From contig DZCM01000003.1 of assembly GCA_022730295.1 (NCBI GenBank), positions 1 to 59,835 of the forward strand: 59,835 nt of DNA, written 5' to 3'. Under the pieces are notes generated by a model, which worked only from the letters and a program-made list of their open reading frames with translations, was not told where the DNA came from and searched no databases. The translations under genes were made by a program, and so were the position numbers. This document shows positions 8,903 through 17,647 of the stretch, piece by piece. Source of the DNA: Rhodanobacter sp. (GTDB taxonomy: Bacteria; Pseudomonadota; Gammaproteobacteria; Xanthomonadales; Rhodanobacteraceae). Position 1 is the stretch's first letter, and every line of letters starts with the position of its first letter.

Positions 8903-10747
8903 ATGCGTCCTGCCTTCGCGCTTGCCATGACCCTTGCGTTTGCGTCCATGGGGGCACTCGCCGCACCGTCCTCGACACCGGCAGCCACCTCAACCAACAC
9001 ACCATCCGCGCAATTGCATGCGCTGTTCGAAAAATCGTGGAACGCGCAGCATCCCAAGCCCGCCGAGGGCAGTACCGGCTACAAGCAGCTTTGGGGCGAT
9101 CCGGGCATGGCGCACGAGGCACGGCAGCTCGCGGACGCGAAAGCCAATCTCGCCGCGTTGAAAAAGATTGACATCGACAAACTCGATCCCACCGATCAGT
9201 TGAGTTACCGCCTGTTCGAATACCAATCGAACGATGCGATCGCTGGCGCTGCGTTTCCGGACGAAGCCCAGGGGCTGATTACACAGCTGTGGGGTCCGCA
9301 ACTCTCCGCCGACGAATTTCGCAGCGCGCATTTCGACAACGCCAAGGGCTACGCAGGCCTGGTCCGCAAGCTGAATGCGCTCGGGCCGTATCTCGCGGCG
9401 TTCACTGAACGCATGCAGCAGGCGATGGCCAAGGGCATCGTCCAGCCGCGCGTGGTGATGGAACGCGTGCCGGACGAAATCGCCGCGAACATCGCCAGAG
9501 ATCCCGAGCAAAGTCCCTACTACGCGCCATTCAAGAAGCTGCCGGATTCCATTCCGGCCACCGAGCAGAAAAAGTTGCGCGATGACGCCAAGGCTGCGAT
9601 CACCGGCGTCGTCAATCCGGCATTCGCGAAATTCCTGGCGTTCTTCAAGGACGATTACCTGCCGCACGCGCGCACCGCGATCGGCGTGTCCAGCCTGCCC
9701 GACGGCAAGGCCTATTACGCCTATCTCGTGCGTCACTACACCACCACCGACATGACGCCGGCGCAGGTCCACCAACTCGGCTTGAAACTGGTGGCGAAGA
9801 TTCACAGGCGGATGCATGCCCTGTTCAAGCAAATCGGTTTCAAGGGCAGCTACAAGGATTTCCTGCACTACCTGCGCACCGATCCGAAGTTCTACTACAA
9901 GAATCCTGACGACCTGCTCGAAGCCTACCGCGCCGCGACCAAGCGGGTCGATCCGCACACCGTCGACATCCTCGGCACCTGGCTGTTGCCGCGCGTGCCG
10001 TACGGCGTGCATCCGATTCCCGCCGCGCTCGCGCCCAACACCTACCCCGCCTATTCCGAACCGCCGTCCCGCGACGGCAGCCGCGCCGGCTACGTGGGCG
10101 TGAACCTCTACAAGCCCGAAACCCGGCCGAAGTACGAAATCCAGGTGTTGATGTGCCACGAAGGCCGGCCCGGCCACCAGTTGCAGATTCCCGTCGCGAA
10201 CGAACTGGACAACCTGCCGAAGTTCCGTCGATACGCTTACTACAACGCCTTCGGCGAGGGTTGGGCGCTGTACGCGGAAACGCTGTGCGACCAGCCGATG
10301 GGCCTGTACACCAACCCGTATTCGAAGTTCGGATATTTGGACTACCAGATGTGGCGTGCGGTGCGGCTGGTGGTCGATACCGGCATCCATGAATACGGCT
10401 GGACACGGGCGCAGGCGGTCAAGTACATGCAGGACAACACCGCGCTGACCGACCAGAACATCGCGACCGAGGTGGACCGCTACATCGTGTGGCCGGGACA
10501 AGCGCTCAGTTACATGATCGGCGAGCAGACGATCCTGAAGCTGCGCGCCGAAGCGAAGGAAAAGCTCGGCGACAAGTACACCTTGAAGGATTTCGACGAC
10601 GTGGTGCTGGGCCAGGGCAGCCTGCCGATAGCGGTACTGAAGGACGTGGTGAATCGCTGGATCGACAATACCCTCGCCGGCAAGCCCGCCGATCAACTCC
10701 CGTACGCCTGCAAACCGCGCACGGTGGAAGCCTGCGCGGCGAAATAG
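8903..10747 (+). CDS. Secreted DUF885-family metallopeptidase
   Basis: 614 aa from the ATG at 8903, chosen because it begins a normal Sec signal peptide (MRPAFALAMTLAFASMGALA, then APSST). The remainder is a DUF885 (PF05960) protein, a family with a mostly helical gluzincin-like fold. The putative metal site is HEGRPGHQ (His419, Glu420, His424), followed by GEGWALYAETL around 450-460, where the downstream acidic ligand is expected. Export is likely to the periplasm or beyond. Substrate is unknown; short peptides are a reasonable inference. It is separated from surf1 by 126 bases and probably has its own promoter. Confidence 0.88.
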   Translation: MRPAFALAMTLAFASMGALAAPSSTPAATSTNTPSAQLHALFEKSWNAQHPKPAEGSTGYKQLWGDPGMAHEARQLADAKANLAALKKIDIDKLDPTDQLSYRLFEYQSNDAIAGAAFPDEAQGLITQLWGPQLSADEFRSAHFDNAKGYAGLVRKLNALGPYLAAFTERMQQAMAKGIVQPRVVMERVPDEIAANIARDPEQSPYYAPFKKLPDSIPATEQKKLRDDAKAAITGVVNPAFAKFLAFFKDDYLPHARTAIGVSSLPDGKAYYAYLVRHYTTTDMTPAQVHQLGLKLVAKIHRRMHALFKQIGFKGSYKDFLHYLRTDPKFYYKNPDDLLEAYRAATKRVDPHTVDILGTWLLPRVPYGVHPIPAALAPNTYPAYSEPPSRDGSRAGYVGVNLYKPETRPKYEIQVLMCHEGRPGHQLQIPVANELDNLPKFRRYAYYNAFGEGWALYAETLCDQPMGLYTNPYSKFGYLDYQMWRAVRLVVDTGIHEYGWTRAQAVKYMQDNTALTDQNIATEVDRYIVWPGQALSYMIGEQTILKLRAEAKEKLGDKYTLKDFDDVVLGQGSLPIAVLKDVVNRWIDNTLAGKPADQLPYACKPRTVEACAAK

Positions 10748-10763
10748 TGACTGACTGAAAAGC

Positions 10764-10873
10764 CATCCCCCTCGATCTCCCTTCGTTTCGAAGGGGGAGG
10801 ACAAGCAGCAGGCTCCACGCGCACTTCACCCCCTTCCGCAGGAAGGGGGTCGCGCCGCAGGCGCGGGGGGATG
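10764..10873. repeat. Two-hairpin palindromic element with inverted termini
   Basis: A 110-bp unit bounded by catccccc (10764-10771) and gggggatg (10866-10873). It contains two internal hairpins: cccttcg/cgaaggg (10779-10795) and a perfect 10-bp stem, acccccttcc/ggaagggggt (10828-10850). The layout resembles a paired REP or small MITE. It lies between the DUF885 gene and the next gene and could act as a transcription attenuator or RNA-stabilising end. Confidence 0.7.
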
Positions 10874-10937
10874 AGTTCCGGCAAGCACGAAACCCCTGCT
10901 AAGCTCGCGCCACGCGAACGGACCGGGGAGCTCCGCG

Positions 10938-11738
10938 ATGCGATGGCTTGCAATCCTGGCATGCACGCTGGCAATTCTGCTGGCATCGGCACCCGTACAC
11001 GCGCAGACACGCGTGGAGCTGTTGGGCACGTGGCCCGCTGGCGATCCGGTGACGCTGCACAACGGCCAGAACTTCTACCTGCACCTTCGCTACCGCAGCG
11101 ACCAGCCCGTGCACATCTGGGTGCGGCCGTATTTCGAAGGCAAGCCGGTCAAGGCCGGCAGCAACCCCTCGCGCACCTACCCCGCCGGCAGTGGCGATGC
11201 ACTGGGCTGGTTTTTCCTGTTCGATCCCGGCGCACAGGTGGACGAGGTGCAAATCAAGGCCGGTGACGGATCGCTCGATCGCACGCCGGTCGTCGCGACC
11301 TTCCCCGTTTCCGTCACCAGCGACGACCAACCTGCCCAGGCATCCACCCGACCCGCGTGGCTGACGGCCTTGAACGCCGCCGACCAAACCGCGGCACGCG
11401 CGGATCACGAAAAATCCATGCTTCCGTCCGCGAGCGTCGGCGACACCGCGCTGTTCGGCGGATTCATGCTGGCATTCGTTGCGCTCGGCCTGATTGGCGT
11501 CGCCTGGCCCGCATGGGCGCTCTGGCGCTGGCGCGGCGGCTGGCGGATCGCCGCGGCGGTGCCGGCGATCGCGATGGGGTTCGTGATCCTGCGCATCGTC
11601 GTCGACACGGCGCGCGATCCCACCTCGCACAACCTGTGGCCGTTCGAGATCGTGATGTGGGGCGGGTTCAGTTGCCTGTGGATGCTGGCGGAAGGACTGG
11701 CGCGCAAGCTGGCGGGGGCGAATCGCGCGACGACCTGA
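10938..11738 (+). CDS. Secreted/membrane protein of unknown function
   Basis: 266 aa; family not recognised. Visible are a Sec signal peptide (~1-22, ending VHAQ), an extracytoplasmic beta-rich domain (~25-130) with HLRYRSDQPVHIWVRPYFEG, a linker, and two or three C-terminal transmembrane helices (~172-192, ~203-222 and ~235-255). A GGGGAG ribosome site precedes the ATG. The architecture suggests a periplasmic sensing or binding domain tied to the membrane, but no function can be assigned. It converges on the antiporter remnant, with only 12 bases between the stops. Confidence 0.75.
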   Translation: MRWLAILACTLAILLASAPVHAQTRVELLGTWPAGDPVTLHNGQNFYLHLRYRSDQPVHIWVRPYFEGKPVKAGSNPSRTYPAGSGDALGWFFLFDPGAQVDEVQIKAGDGSLDRTPVVATFPVSVTSDDQPAQASTRPAWLTALNAADQTAARADHEKSMLPSASVGDTALFGGFMLAFVALGLIGVAWPAWALWRWRGGWRIAAAVPAIAMGFVILRIVVDTARDPTSHNLWPFEIVMWGGFSCLWMLAEGLARKLAGANRATT

Positions 11739-11750
11739 ACCCGACACGCC

Positions 11751-12074
11751 TCACTCGCGCGGCACGGACCCCGGATTTTCCTCGAGCAGATCGCGCAGGG
11801 CAGCCAGCATCACGCCGGCGCCAAGTGCGCGCAGCTTGCGCAAATTGAAATCCAGCCCCAACGTAAACAGCAACAACACCACGCCGAGGTTGGCGATCGA
11901 CTGCATCGTCTTCTGGTCAGTCAGGAACCGCCACGGCACATGCGGGCCGATCAACACGCCGGCCACGATGTAACCCAACAGCACCGGCAGGCGCAGGCGC
12001 GGAAACACGACAACCACCACGCCCGCAGCCAGCATCACGCAAGCGAGGTCGCGAATGAACCCGATTTCGTGCAA
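11751..12074 (-). pseudogene. Truncated CPA2 (KefB-type) monovalent cation:proton antiporter
   Basis: 107 aa that match only the N-terminal end of a CPA2/Kef antiporter: HEIGFIRDLACVMLAAGVV, then RLRLPVLLGYIVAGVLIGPH, ANLGVVLLLFTLGLDFNLRKLR. Normal family members exceed 500 aa; this one stops right after the third helix with an unrelated tail (LRDLLEENPGSVPRE). The start is read as TTG at 12074 because a perfect AGGAGG lies six bases upstream; earlier in-frame starts lack a ribosome site. It looks like a deletion remnant. Whether the short membrane peptide is made is unknown. Confidence 0.75.
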
Positions 12075-12122
12075 ACCCGTCCTCCTGCTGGTGAAATTCT
12101 TCCAGGATTCAGCGCGGAATGC

Positions 12123-12152
12123 TTGACGCAGAACCCCGTTCACACGTATTCT
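12123..12152 (+). promoter_or_regulatory. Sigma-70-type promoter for the tRNA-Ala/Glu/Asp cluster
   Basis: TTGACG (12123-12128) and TATTCT (12147-12152) are separated by 18 bases. The predicted transcript would begin about 10 bases before tRNA-Ala. Both boxes are close to consensus and correctly placed. Confidence 0.7.
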
Positions 12153-12168
12153 TGCGCGCTTCCTGTGT

Positions 12169-12244
<76 letters not shown>

Positions 12245-12255
12245 ATCCGCACGCT

Positions 12256-12331
12256 GTCCCCATCGTCTAGAGGCCTAGGACACTACCCTTTCACGGTGGC
12301 GACCGGGGTTCGAATCCCCGTGGGGACGCCA
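12256..12331 (+). tRNA. tRNA-Glu (TTC)
   Basis: A 76-nt cloverleaf with encoded CCA. GTCCCC pairs with GGGGAC, the anticodon loop reads ctttcac (TTC), and GGGGTTCGAATCCCC forms the T arm. It starts 12 bases after tRNA-Ala. Confidence 0.96.
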
Positions 12332-12412
12332 TGGTTGCTGGCATGGCAAGCGGTGCTGCAAGTAGAATGCGCAGTCCATCCATTGGGCGGCCAAGAAAAA
12401 TCGGAACAATGC

Positions 12413-12489
12413 GGAGCGGTAGTTCAGCTGGTTAGAATGCTGGCCTGTCACGCCGGAGGTCGCGGGTTCGAGTCCCGTCCGCTCCGCCA
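12413..12489 (+). tRNA. tRNA-Asp (GTC)
   Basis: A 77-nt cloverleaf with encoded CCA. The acceptor GGAGCGG pairs with CCGCTCC, the loop ctgtcac gives anticodon GTC, and the T arm is CGGGTTCGAGTCCCG. It lies 81 bases after tRNA-Glu and just before a strong terminator. Confidence 0.96.
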
Positions 12490-12508
12490 ATTCCGACCAC
12501 GAATACGC

Positions 12509-12545
12509 ACAACAAAAACCCCGCAAACGCGGGGTTTTTGTTGTG
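12509..12545. terminator. Bidirectional terminator between the tRNA cluster and clpX
   Basis: cacaacaaaaaccccgc and gcggggtttttgttgtg form a 17-bp perfect stem with a 4-nt loop. The T-run on each strand can end both the plus-strand tRNA transcript and the minus-strand clpX transcript. Confidence 0.92.
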
Positions 12546-12561
12546 CGTCGTCTACTCGCAA

Positions 12562-13848
12562 TCAGGCGACGTCACCTTCCGCGCGCGGCAGTGCAAGATT
12601 GCCGCGATAAATCAGGTAAGGCTCGGCCTGACCATTGATGACGGCCTCGTCCACCACGACCTTGCTGACGTGTTCCAGCGACGGCAGCTCGAACATGGTG
12701 TCGAGCAGCACGCTCTCGAGGATGGTGCGCAGTCCGCGTGCACCGGTCTTGCGCTTGATCGCACGCTTGGCGATCGCGGTGAGCGCGTCGGGCCGAAACT
12801 CGATCTCGACGCCCTCCATGTCGAAGATCCGCTTGAACTGTTTGGTGATCGCGTTCTTCGGTTCGGTGAGGATCCTGACCAGCGCGTCTTCGTCCAGCTC
12901 GTCCAGGGTCGCCACCACCGGCAGGCGGCCGACGAACTCGGGAATCAAACCGTACTTCACCAAATCTTCCGGTTCGACGCTGGCCAGCAGCGTGCCGACG
13001 TTCTGCTTGCGCTGCTTGCTGCGGATCTCGGCCGAGAAACCGATGCCCGTGGTTTCCGAACGCTGCTGGATCACCTTGTCAAGGCCGGAGAACGCGCCGC
13101 CGCACATGAACAGGATGTTCTTGGTGTCGACCTGCAGGAACTCCTGCTGCGGATGCTTGCGCCCGCCCTGCGGCGGCACGCTGGCAACGGTGCCTTCGAT
13201 CAGCTTCAACAGTGCCTGCTGCACGCCTTCGCCGGACACGTCACGGGTGATCGACGGGTTCTCGCTCTTGCGCGAAATCTTGTCGATTTCATCGATGTAG
13301 ACGATACCGGACTGCGCCTTCTCGACGTCGTAGTCGCACTTCTGCAAGAGCTTCTGGATGATGTTTTCGACATCTTCGCCAACATAACCCGCTTCGGTCA
13401 GCGTGGTCGCATCAGCGATGGTGAATGGCACATTCAGAAGCCGCGCGAGCGTTTCGGCCAGCAAGGTCTTGCCGCAGCCGGTCGGGCCGATCAAGAGGAT
13501 GTTCGACTTGGCCAGCTCGATCTCATCCTTCTTCGCGCGCGATTCCACGCGCTTGTAATGGTTGTACACGGCAACCGCCAACGCCTTCTTGGCGCGGATC
13601 TGCCCGATCACGTACTGATCGAGCGTGTCCATGATTTCGCGCGGTTTGGGCAGCTGGGTGCGGCCGGACGCGGCCTTTTCTTCCAACTCTTCGCGGATGA
13701 TGTCGTTGCACAGCTCGACGCATTCATCGCAGATGAACACGCTCGGGCCCGCGATCAACTTGCGGACTTCGTGCTGACTCTTGCCGCAGAACGAGCAATA
13801 CAGGATCTTGCCGCCTTCGCCGCCGCGGCTGGGCCGGTCCTCGCTCAT
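12562..13848 (-). CDS. clpX: ATP-dependent Clp protease ATP-binding subunit ClpX
   Basis: 428 aa AAA+ unfoldase that feeds substrates to ClpP. The N-terminal zinc-binding domain has Cys18, Cys21, Cys40 and Cys43. Walker A is GPTGCGKT (121-128), followed by Walker [11 protein letters not shown], an [18 protein letters not shown] sensor region and an IGF-type ClpP-docking loop ([12 protein letters not shown]). A GGAGC ribosome site precedes the ATG. It is the last gene of tig-clpP-clpX. The lon gene that often follows clpX in this lineage is not here; a terminator and tRNA genes occupy that position. Confidence 0.98.
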   Translation of the reverse strand: MSEDRPSRGGEGGKILYCSFCGKSQHEVRKLIAGPSVFICDECVELCNDIIREELEEKAASGRTQLPKPREIMDTLDQYVIGQIRAKKALAVAVYNHYKRVESRAKKDEIELAKSNILLIGPTGCGKTLLAETLARLLNVPFTIADATTLTEAGYVGEDVENIIQKLLQKCDYDVEKAQSGIVYIDEIDKISRKSENPSITRDVSGEGVQQALLKLIEGTVASVPPQGGRKHPQQEFLQVDTKNILFMCGGAFSGLDKVIQQRSETTGIGFSAEIRSKQRKQNVGTLLASVEPEDLVKYGLIPEFVGRLPVVATLDELDEDALVRILTEPKNAITKQFKRIFDMEGVEIEFRPDALTAIAKRAIKRKTGARGLRTILESVLLDTMFELPSLEHVSKVVVDEAVINGQAEPYLIYRGNLALPRAEGDVA

Positions 13849-14000
13849 CTTTCAGCTCCGTAAATCATTCGTGGTGGCGTAAAACGAGTAGCCCCAATGC
13901 AGGCCGCAGCATAGCACAGCCGAACCGGGGGTCCGGCGTGCTGCTGGCATCGGAGACGCACAAGAAACAAGTGAAAAATCGTGGCTTTGCGACGGATGTC

Positions 14001-14639
14001 TCAGGCCGACTTCACCGTCTCGTCAGGACGCCGCTCGAACACGGTGTCGATCAGGCCGTATTCCTTCGCCTCTTCGCCGCCCATGAAGCGGTCGCGCTCC
14101 ATGTCATGGGCAATCTGCTCGACCGTCTTGCCGGTGTGCTGGGCATAGATTTCGTTGAGACGGCCACGCAGGTACAGGATTTCCCTGGCGTGGATCTCAA
14201 TGTCGGTGGCTTGGCCCTGCGCTCCGCCGGAAGGCTGGTGGATCATGATGCGCGCGTTCGGCAAGGCGAAGCGCTTGCCCTTCTTGCCCGCCATCAGCAG
14301 CAGCGACGCCGCGCTGCACGCCTGGCCGATGCACATGGTGCTGACGTCCGGCTTGACGAACTGCATGGTGTCGTAGATCGCAAGACCGGCGGAAACCACG
14401 CCACCCGGGCTGTTGATGTAGAACTGGATGTCCTTCTCGGGGTTCTCCGATTCCAGGAACAGCATCTGCGCCACCACCAGGTTGGCAACGTTGTCGTCGA
14501 TCGGGCCGACCAGGAAGATGATGCGTTCTTTCAGCAGGCGCGAATAGATGTCGTAGGAGCGCTCGCCGCGCGAGGTCTGTTCGACCACCATCGGCACCAG
14601 GTTCAGATTCTTGATTTCACTGTTCATCGGGTGCTGCAT
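14001..14639 (-). CDS. clpP: ATP-dependent Clp protease proteolytic subunit ClpP
   Basis: 212 aa serine peptidase forming the tetradecameric chamber that partners ClpX. The catalytic triad is visible: Ser109 in [11 protein letters not shown], His134 in MIHQPSGG, and Asp183 in [23 protein letters not shown] forms the substrate groove. A short N-terminal propeptide is likely, as in other ClpP. GGGAG lies before the ATG. tig ends 28 bases upstream; clpX starts 152 bases downstream and may also have its own promoter. Confidence 0.98.
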   Translation of the reverse strand: MQHPMNSEIKNLNLVPMVVEQTSRGERSYDIYSRLLKERIIFLVGPIDDNVANLVVAQMLFLESENPEKDIQFYINSPGGVVSAGLAIYDTMQFVKPDVSTMCIGQACSAASLLLMAGKKGKRFALPNARIMIHQPSGGAQGQATDIEIHAREILYLRGRLNEIYAQHTGKTVEQIAHDMERDRFMGGEEAKEYGLIDTVFERRPDETVKSA

Positions 14640-14667
14640 GGAATTCTCCCGTGGATGGACGCGGCAA

Positions 14668-15972
14668 TCAGGCCGCGGGGCCCTGCGGGTGCATCACCTC
14701 ATCGAAACTCAAGGTCACCTCGGTCGTGTCGGCATGTTCTGCCACCCACTCCGAAACCTGATCCTCGAGCACCGCGGTACGCACGTTCTCCATCAACTGG
14801 GGGTTGCCGCGATACAGTTCAATGACCTGCTCGGGTTCCTCGTAGGTCGAGGCGATCTTGGCGATGCGCTCGGTCACCTTGCGGTTGTCGACGCGCAGAT
14901 TGTTGCTTTGCGCGATCTGACGCAGCAGCAAGCCCGCGATCACGCGCTGGTGCGCGATCGGCTGGGCAGCCTCCATGGCCGCGGCCGGAATCGCCTGCTG
15001 GCCGAGGTTCGGCATCGCCGCACGCACCAGTGATTCGGATTCGGCGCGCTCCAGCACTTTCGGAACTTCGATGTCGGCGTAAGTCGCAGCGAGCTTGCTG
15101 CCGACTTCGTTGCGCAGGCGCGCGCGCAGCGCGTTATCGAGTTCACGCTCGAGATTGGCGCGCACTTCCCTGCGGAAGGTCTCGACCGAACCATCGGCAA
15201 TGCCGAAGTTGTGGATGAAAGCCGCGTCCACTTCCGGCGTCTTCGGTTCCTGCACTTCGCCCACGCGCAGGTCGACGTGCGCCTGCTTGGCGGCCAGCTG
15301 CGGGATCGGAAACGCCGCCGGGAACTCGGCGTCGAAGGCGACTTCATCACCCTGCGAGTGACCCTTCAGCGCGTCGTCGAACAGGGCCAGCGCGGTGTTG
15401 CCGTCGATGATGGTGGCAGCGCGCTCGCGGCCCTCGGCCGGATGCCGGAAATCGTCCGCCTGCGCGGAATAATCGACGATCACCATGTCGCCGGTCTGGG
15501 CGGCACGCGCGACCTTCTCGAACACCCGGCGCTGCACGCGCAGGGTCTCGATCATGTGGTCGACGTCGGACTCGCCGACCTCGGCCCGCGGACGGTCGAC
15601 CTTGAGCAGGGAAACCTCAACCGTCGGCAGCTCCGGCATGACCTCGAAGGTTGCCGTATAGGCAATCTCGCCATCCTTGGGTTTGCCATCGGTGTCGATG
15701 TTCGGGTTGGCAACCGGCTGCAGGTTCTGCGCGCGCACGGCCTCGCTGAAGGTGCTGCCGATCAGGTCGGACAGGGCTTCACCGCGCACCTGTTCGCCAA
15801 ATCGCTGTTCGATGACCTTGGCCGGCACCTTGCCGGGGCGGAAGCCCTTCAGGCGCACGCTGCGACCCAGCTCGGTGAAACGCTGGCGCACCTTGGTCTC
15901 GTACTGTTCGGCGGGAAACTTGACGATCAGCTTGCGCTCGAGCTTGCCGACGTTTTCAAGGGACACTTGCAT
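14668..15972 (-). CDS. tig: Trigger factor, ribosome-associated chaperone and peptidyl-prolyl isomerase
   Basis: 434 aa, the normal trigger factor length. The ribosome-binding domain has [17 protein letters not shown] (~44-60; the family GFRxGKxP signature). A FKBP-like PPIase domain (~150-245) contains [14 protein letters not shown], and a helical C-terminal chaperone domain follows. It acts on nascent chains at the ribosome exit. The ATG is preceded by AGGAG. As first gene of tig-clpP-clpX it sits directly downstream of the tRNA-Leu/Lys/His cluster on the same strand. Confidence 0.97.
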   Translation of the reverse strand: MQVSLENVGKLERKLIVKFPAEQYETKVRQRFTELGRSVRLKGFRPGKVPAKVIEQRFGEQVRGEALSDLIGSTFSEAVRAQNLQPVANPNIDTDGKPKDGEIAYTATFEVMPELPTVEVSLLKVDRPRAEVGESDVDHMIETLRVQRRVFEKVARAAQTGDMVIVDYSAQADDFRHPAEGRERAATIIDGNTALALFDDALKGHSQGDEVAFDAEFPAAFPIPQLAAKQAHVDLRVGEVQEPKTPEVDAAFIHNFGIADGSVETFRREVRANLERELDNALRARLRNEVGSKLAATYADIEVPKVLERAESESLVRAAMPNLGQQAIPAAAMEAAQPIAHQRVIAGLLLRQIAQSNNLRVDNRKVTERIAKIASTYEEPEQVIELYRGNPQLMENVRTAVLEDQVSEWVAEHADTTEVTLSFDEVMHPQGPAA

Positions 15973-16119
15973 GGTGGTCTGGAACTCCTGAAATCACTGT
16001 GCGCTTGGCGCGTTTGTTGGCAGCGCCGCATGACGTGTTGCCGCCGGCATGTCCAGGGAGCTCGCAAGATCCCATCCATGACAGAACTTTCGAAGGCGCC
16101 ATCCCTGGTCGAAGCTCCG

Positions 16120-16204
16120 TGGTGCGAAAGGCGGGACTCGAACCCGCACGGGTTGCCCCACTGGAACCTAAATCCAGCGCGTCTGCCAGTTCCGCCACTC
16201 TCGC
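16120..16204 (-). tRNA. tRNA-Leu (TAG)
   Basis: An 85-nt class II tRNA with a long variable arm and encoded CCA. GCGAGAG pairs with CTTTCGC; the loop atttagg gives anticodon TAG; the T arm is CGGGTTCGAGTCCCG. Confidence 0.95.
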
Positions 16205-16251
16205 CCGCTCCAATCACGAATGATATCGCGCGCAGCGCGATTATCACTCCT

Positions 16252-16310
16252 CCCTCGCCCGCCTGCGGGAGAGGCGGCCGCAGGCCGAGCGCTCCGCGCT
16301 GGGGTGAGGG
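16252..16310. repeat. Family A palindromic repeat between tRNA-Leu and tRNA-Lys
   Basis: Bounded by ccctcgccc and ggggtgaggg, with an internal 8-bp stem gcctgcgg/ccgcaggc (16261-16285) and a second small hairpin agcgc/gcgct. It shares the GGGGTGAGGGT end with the copies inside hsdM. It would be transcribed within the tRNA precursor. Confidence 0.65.
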
Positions 16311-16333
16311 TGCACAGCTGCAACAGATGAAAA

Positions 16334-16409
16334 TGGTGGGCCGTGTAGGATTCGAACCTACGACCAAGAGATTAAGAGTCTCCTGCTCTACCAACTGAGC
16401 TAACGGCCC
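16334..16409 (-). tRNA. tRNA-Lys (CTT)
   Basis: A 76-nt cloverleaf with encoded CCA. GGGCCGT pairs with ACGGCCC; the loop ctcttaa carries anticodon CTT; the T arm is TAGGTTCGAATCCTA. Confidence 0.95.
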
Positions 16410-16433
16410 GCAAACCCTGCATTGTATAAGAAA

Positions 16434-16511
16434 TGGGGTGGATGATGGGACTCGAACCCACGACAACCGGAATCACAATCCGGGACTCTAACCAGCTGAG
16501 CTACATCCACC
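16434..16511 (-). tRNA. tRNA-His (GTG)
   Basis: A 78-nt cloverleaf with encoded CCA and the extra 5' G typical of tRNA-His. The loop ttgtgat gives anticodon GTG. It is first in the minus-strand His-Lys-Leu cluster. Its 5' end is repeated 51 bases upstream. Confidence 0.95.
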
Positions 16512-16604
16512 ATTGATACGTATTTGCAAGTCGCAGCTTCCCGCGCTCCTGCAACATCCACCATTGAAACACGAGCCCATGTCGCGGCTGCCGCCGCTCC
16601 TGCA
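16503..16604. repeat. REP-like pair with a 14-bp direct repeat at the tRNA-His 5' end
   Basis: Two copies of a tcgc(a/g)gct...cgctcctgca unit (16526-16553 and 16579-16604) lie upstream of tRNA-His. The first is enclosed by the direct repeat acatccaccattga (16503-16516 and 16554-16567), whose first copy overlaps the 5' end of tRNA-His. The remaining bases up to xseB (to 16781) show no gene. Confidence 0.6.
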
Positions 16605-16781
16605 TTATTCGCAACGTGACACCTGCAGGGGACGCAAGGCCCGACCGATGCCGCAGCCACCGCTGCAGCCGCAACAACAATCACGGCGAGCCGACAATTT
16701 TCCCTGCGCAGACCAAAACTTGCAAGCGCCGCGAAACACGGCCGGATTGCTTCGCCACCCGTGCTGCGCTAGTTTGCGCGC

Positions 16782-17057
16782 ATGCCCAAGTCTTCTTCCA
16801 AGCCCACGGTCACGGCAGCTGAGACCGACGCCGTCACCCGTTTCGAGCAGTCGCTGGGCGAGCTGGAGCAACTCGTCGGGAAGATGGAGGACGGCGAATT
16901 GAGCCTGGACGAGTCATTGCGCTCGTTCGAACGCGGCATCGCGCTGTATCGCGACTGCCAGGCCGCGTTGCAGCAGGCCGAAGCGCGGGTCAAGCTGCTG
17001 CTGGATCCGGCGCAACCGGACTCGGCGCAGCCGTTCGACGCCGCTGACGAAACCTGA
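16782..17057 (+). CDS. xseB: Exodeoxyribonuclease VII small subunit
   Basis: 91 aa, the usual XseB size. The family core is clear: [44 protein letters not shown], followed by AEARVKLL. XseB multimers bind the large subunit XseA to form the single-strand-specific exonuclease VII. The start is the ATG at 16782. The next gene is convergent and a terminator follows, so it is not in an operon with ispA/dxs as in many relatives. The C-terminal ~15 residues are acidic and variable, as usual. Confidence 0.93.
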   Translation: MPKSSSKPTVTAAETDAVTRFEQSLGELEQLVGKMEDGELSLDESLRSFERGIALYRDCQAALQQAEARVKLLLDPAQPDSAQPFDAADET

Positions 17058-17107
17058 AAACTGCTCGCGGCCGACAAACCCGACTGCTGCGGTGGCAACG
17101 CTGCAAA

Positions 17108-17136
17108 CAGAAAGCGGGCCGATGGCCCGCTTTCTG
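17108..17136. terminator. Terminator between xseB and the DUF4870 gene
   Basis: A cagaaagcgggcc/ggcccgctttctg stem of about 13 bp with a 3-nt loop. It lies between convergent genes and can serve both. Confidence 0.88.
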
Positions 17137-17159
17137 TTGCTGTCTTTCCAAATCGCGAG

Positions 17160-17534
17160 TTACTTGATCAGCCGCAACGCGATCGGGTAGCGGTAGCTGC
17201 CCTTGCTGCTCACCGCGACGGCGGCAATGATGCAGAACACCAAGTTGGCGAGCAATACGATGAAGATCAGAACAAACCCGATCAGCACGAACATCAGGAT
17301 CCAACACACCACAATGCCGATAAGGATGGTGATTTGAAAGTTCAGCGCCTCTTTGGCCTCATCGGTCAAATAGCCCTTGGCCGGGTTGTCCTTGTTCATC
17401 AGCCAAATGATCAGCGGCAAGATGAAGCCCAGAACAATCCCAGACAAGTGGGTGATCATCGCGAGGCTCTTGTCGTCGCTTCCGCCAGCCGCGGCGGGCG
17501 GACTGGGTGGTACGGCTTCCGGTGGCACGCTCAT
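17160..17534 (-). CDS. DUF4870-family small membrane protein
   Basis: 124 aa from the ATG at 17534, chosen because GAGGGGAGC lies just upstream; an earlier start adds 17 atypical residues. After a Pro/Ala-rich start comes KSLAMITHLSGIVLGFILPLIIWLMNKDNPAKGYLTDEAKEALNFQ, split across helix 1 and the conserved DUF4870 loop, then two hydrophobic helices and a short basic end (YRYPIALRLIK). The family is common and of unknown function. No operon partner is evident; the next upstream gene is 113 bases away. Confidence 0.88.
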   Translation of the reverse strand: MSVPPEAVPPSPPAAAGGSDDKSLAMITHLSGIVLGFILPLIIWLMNKDNPAKGYLTDEAKEALNFQITILIGIVVCWILMFVLIGFVLIFIVLLANLVFCIIAAVAVSSKGSYRYPIALRLIK

Positions 17535-17647
17535 GGACTTGCTCCCCTCGAAGTAGTGATGGTGGGCGAGTGGAAACCCGCACACAGACTCTCCACCCGC
17601 GCGAGCCGGGTGTCAAGCATTGGTGCGAGCCAGCATCTGAGGCCAAT

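Noticed and set aside
14313-14330. ClpP active-site region reading QACSAAS rather than QAASMGA
   Set aside because: The catalytic Ser109 is preserved within GQAxS and His134 and Asp183 are present, so it is ordinary variation.
16334-16511. Repeats near the tRNAs as a CRISPR or phage attachment site
   Set aside because: There is no regular repeat-spacer series, no cas gene, no integrase, and the direct repeat covers the tRNA 5' end rather than the 3' end.
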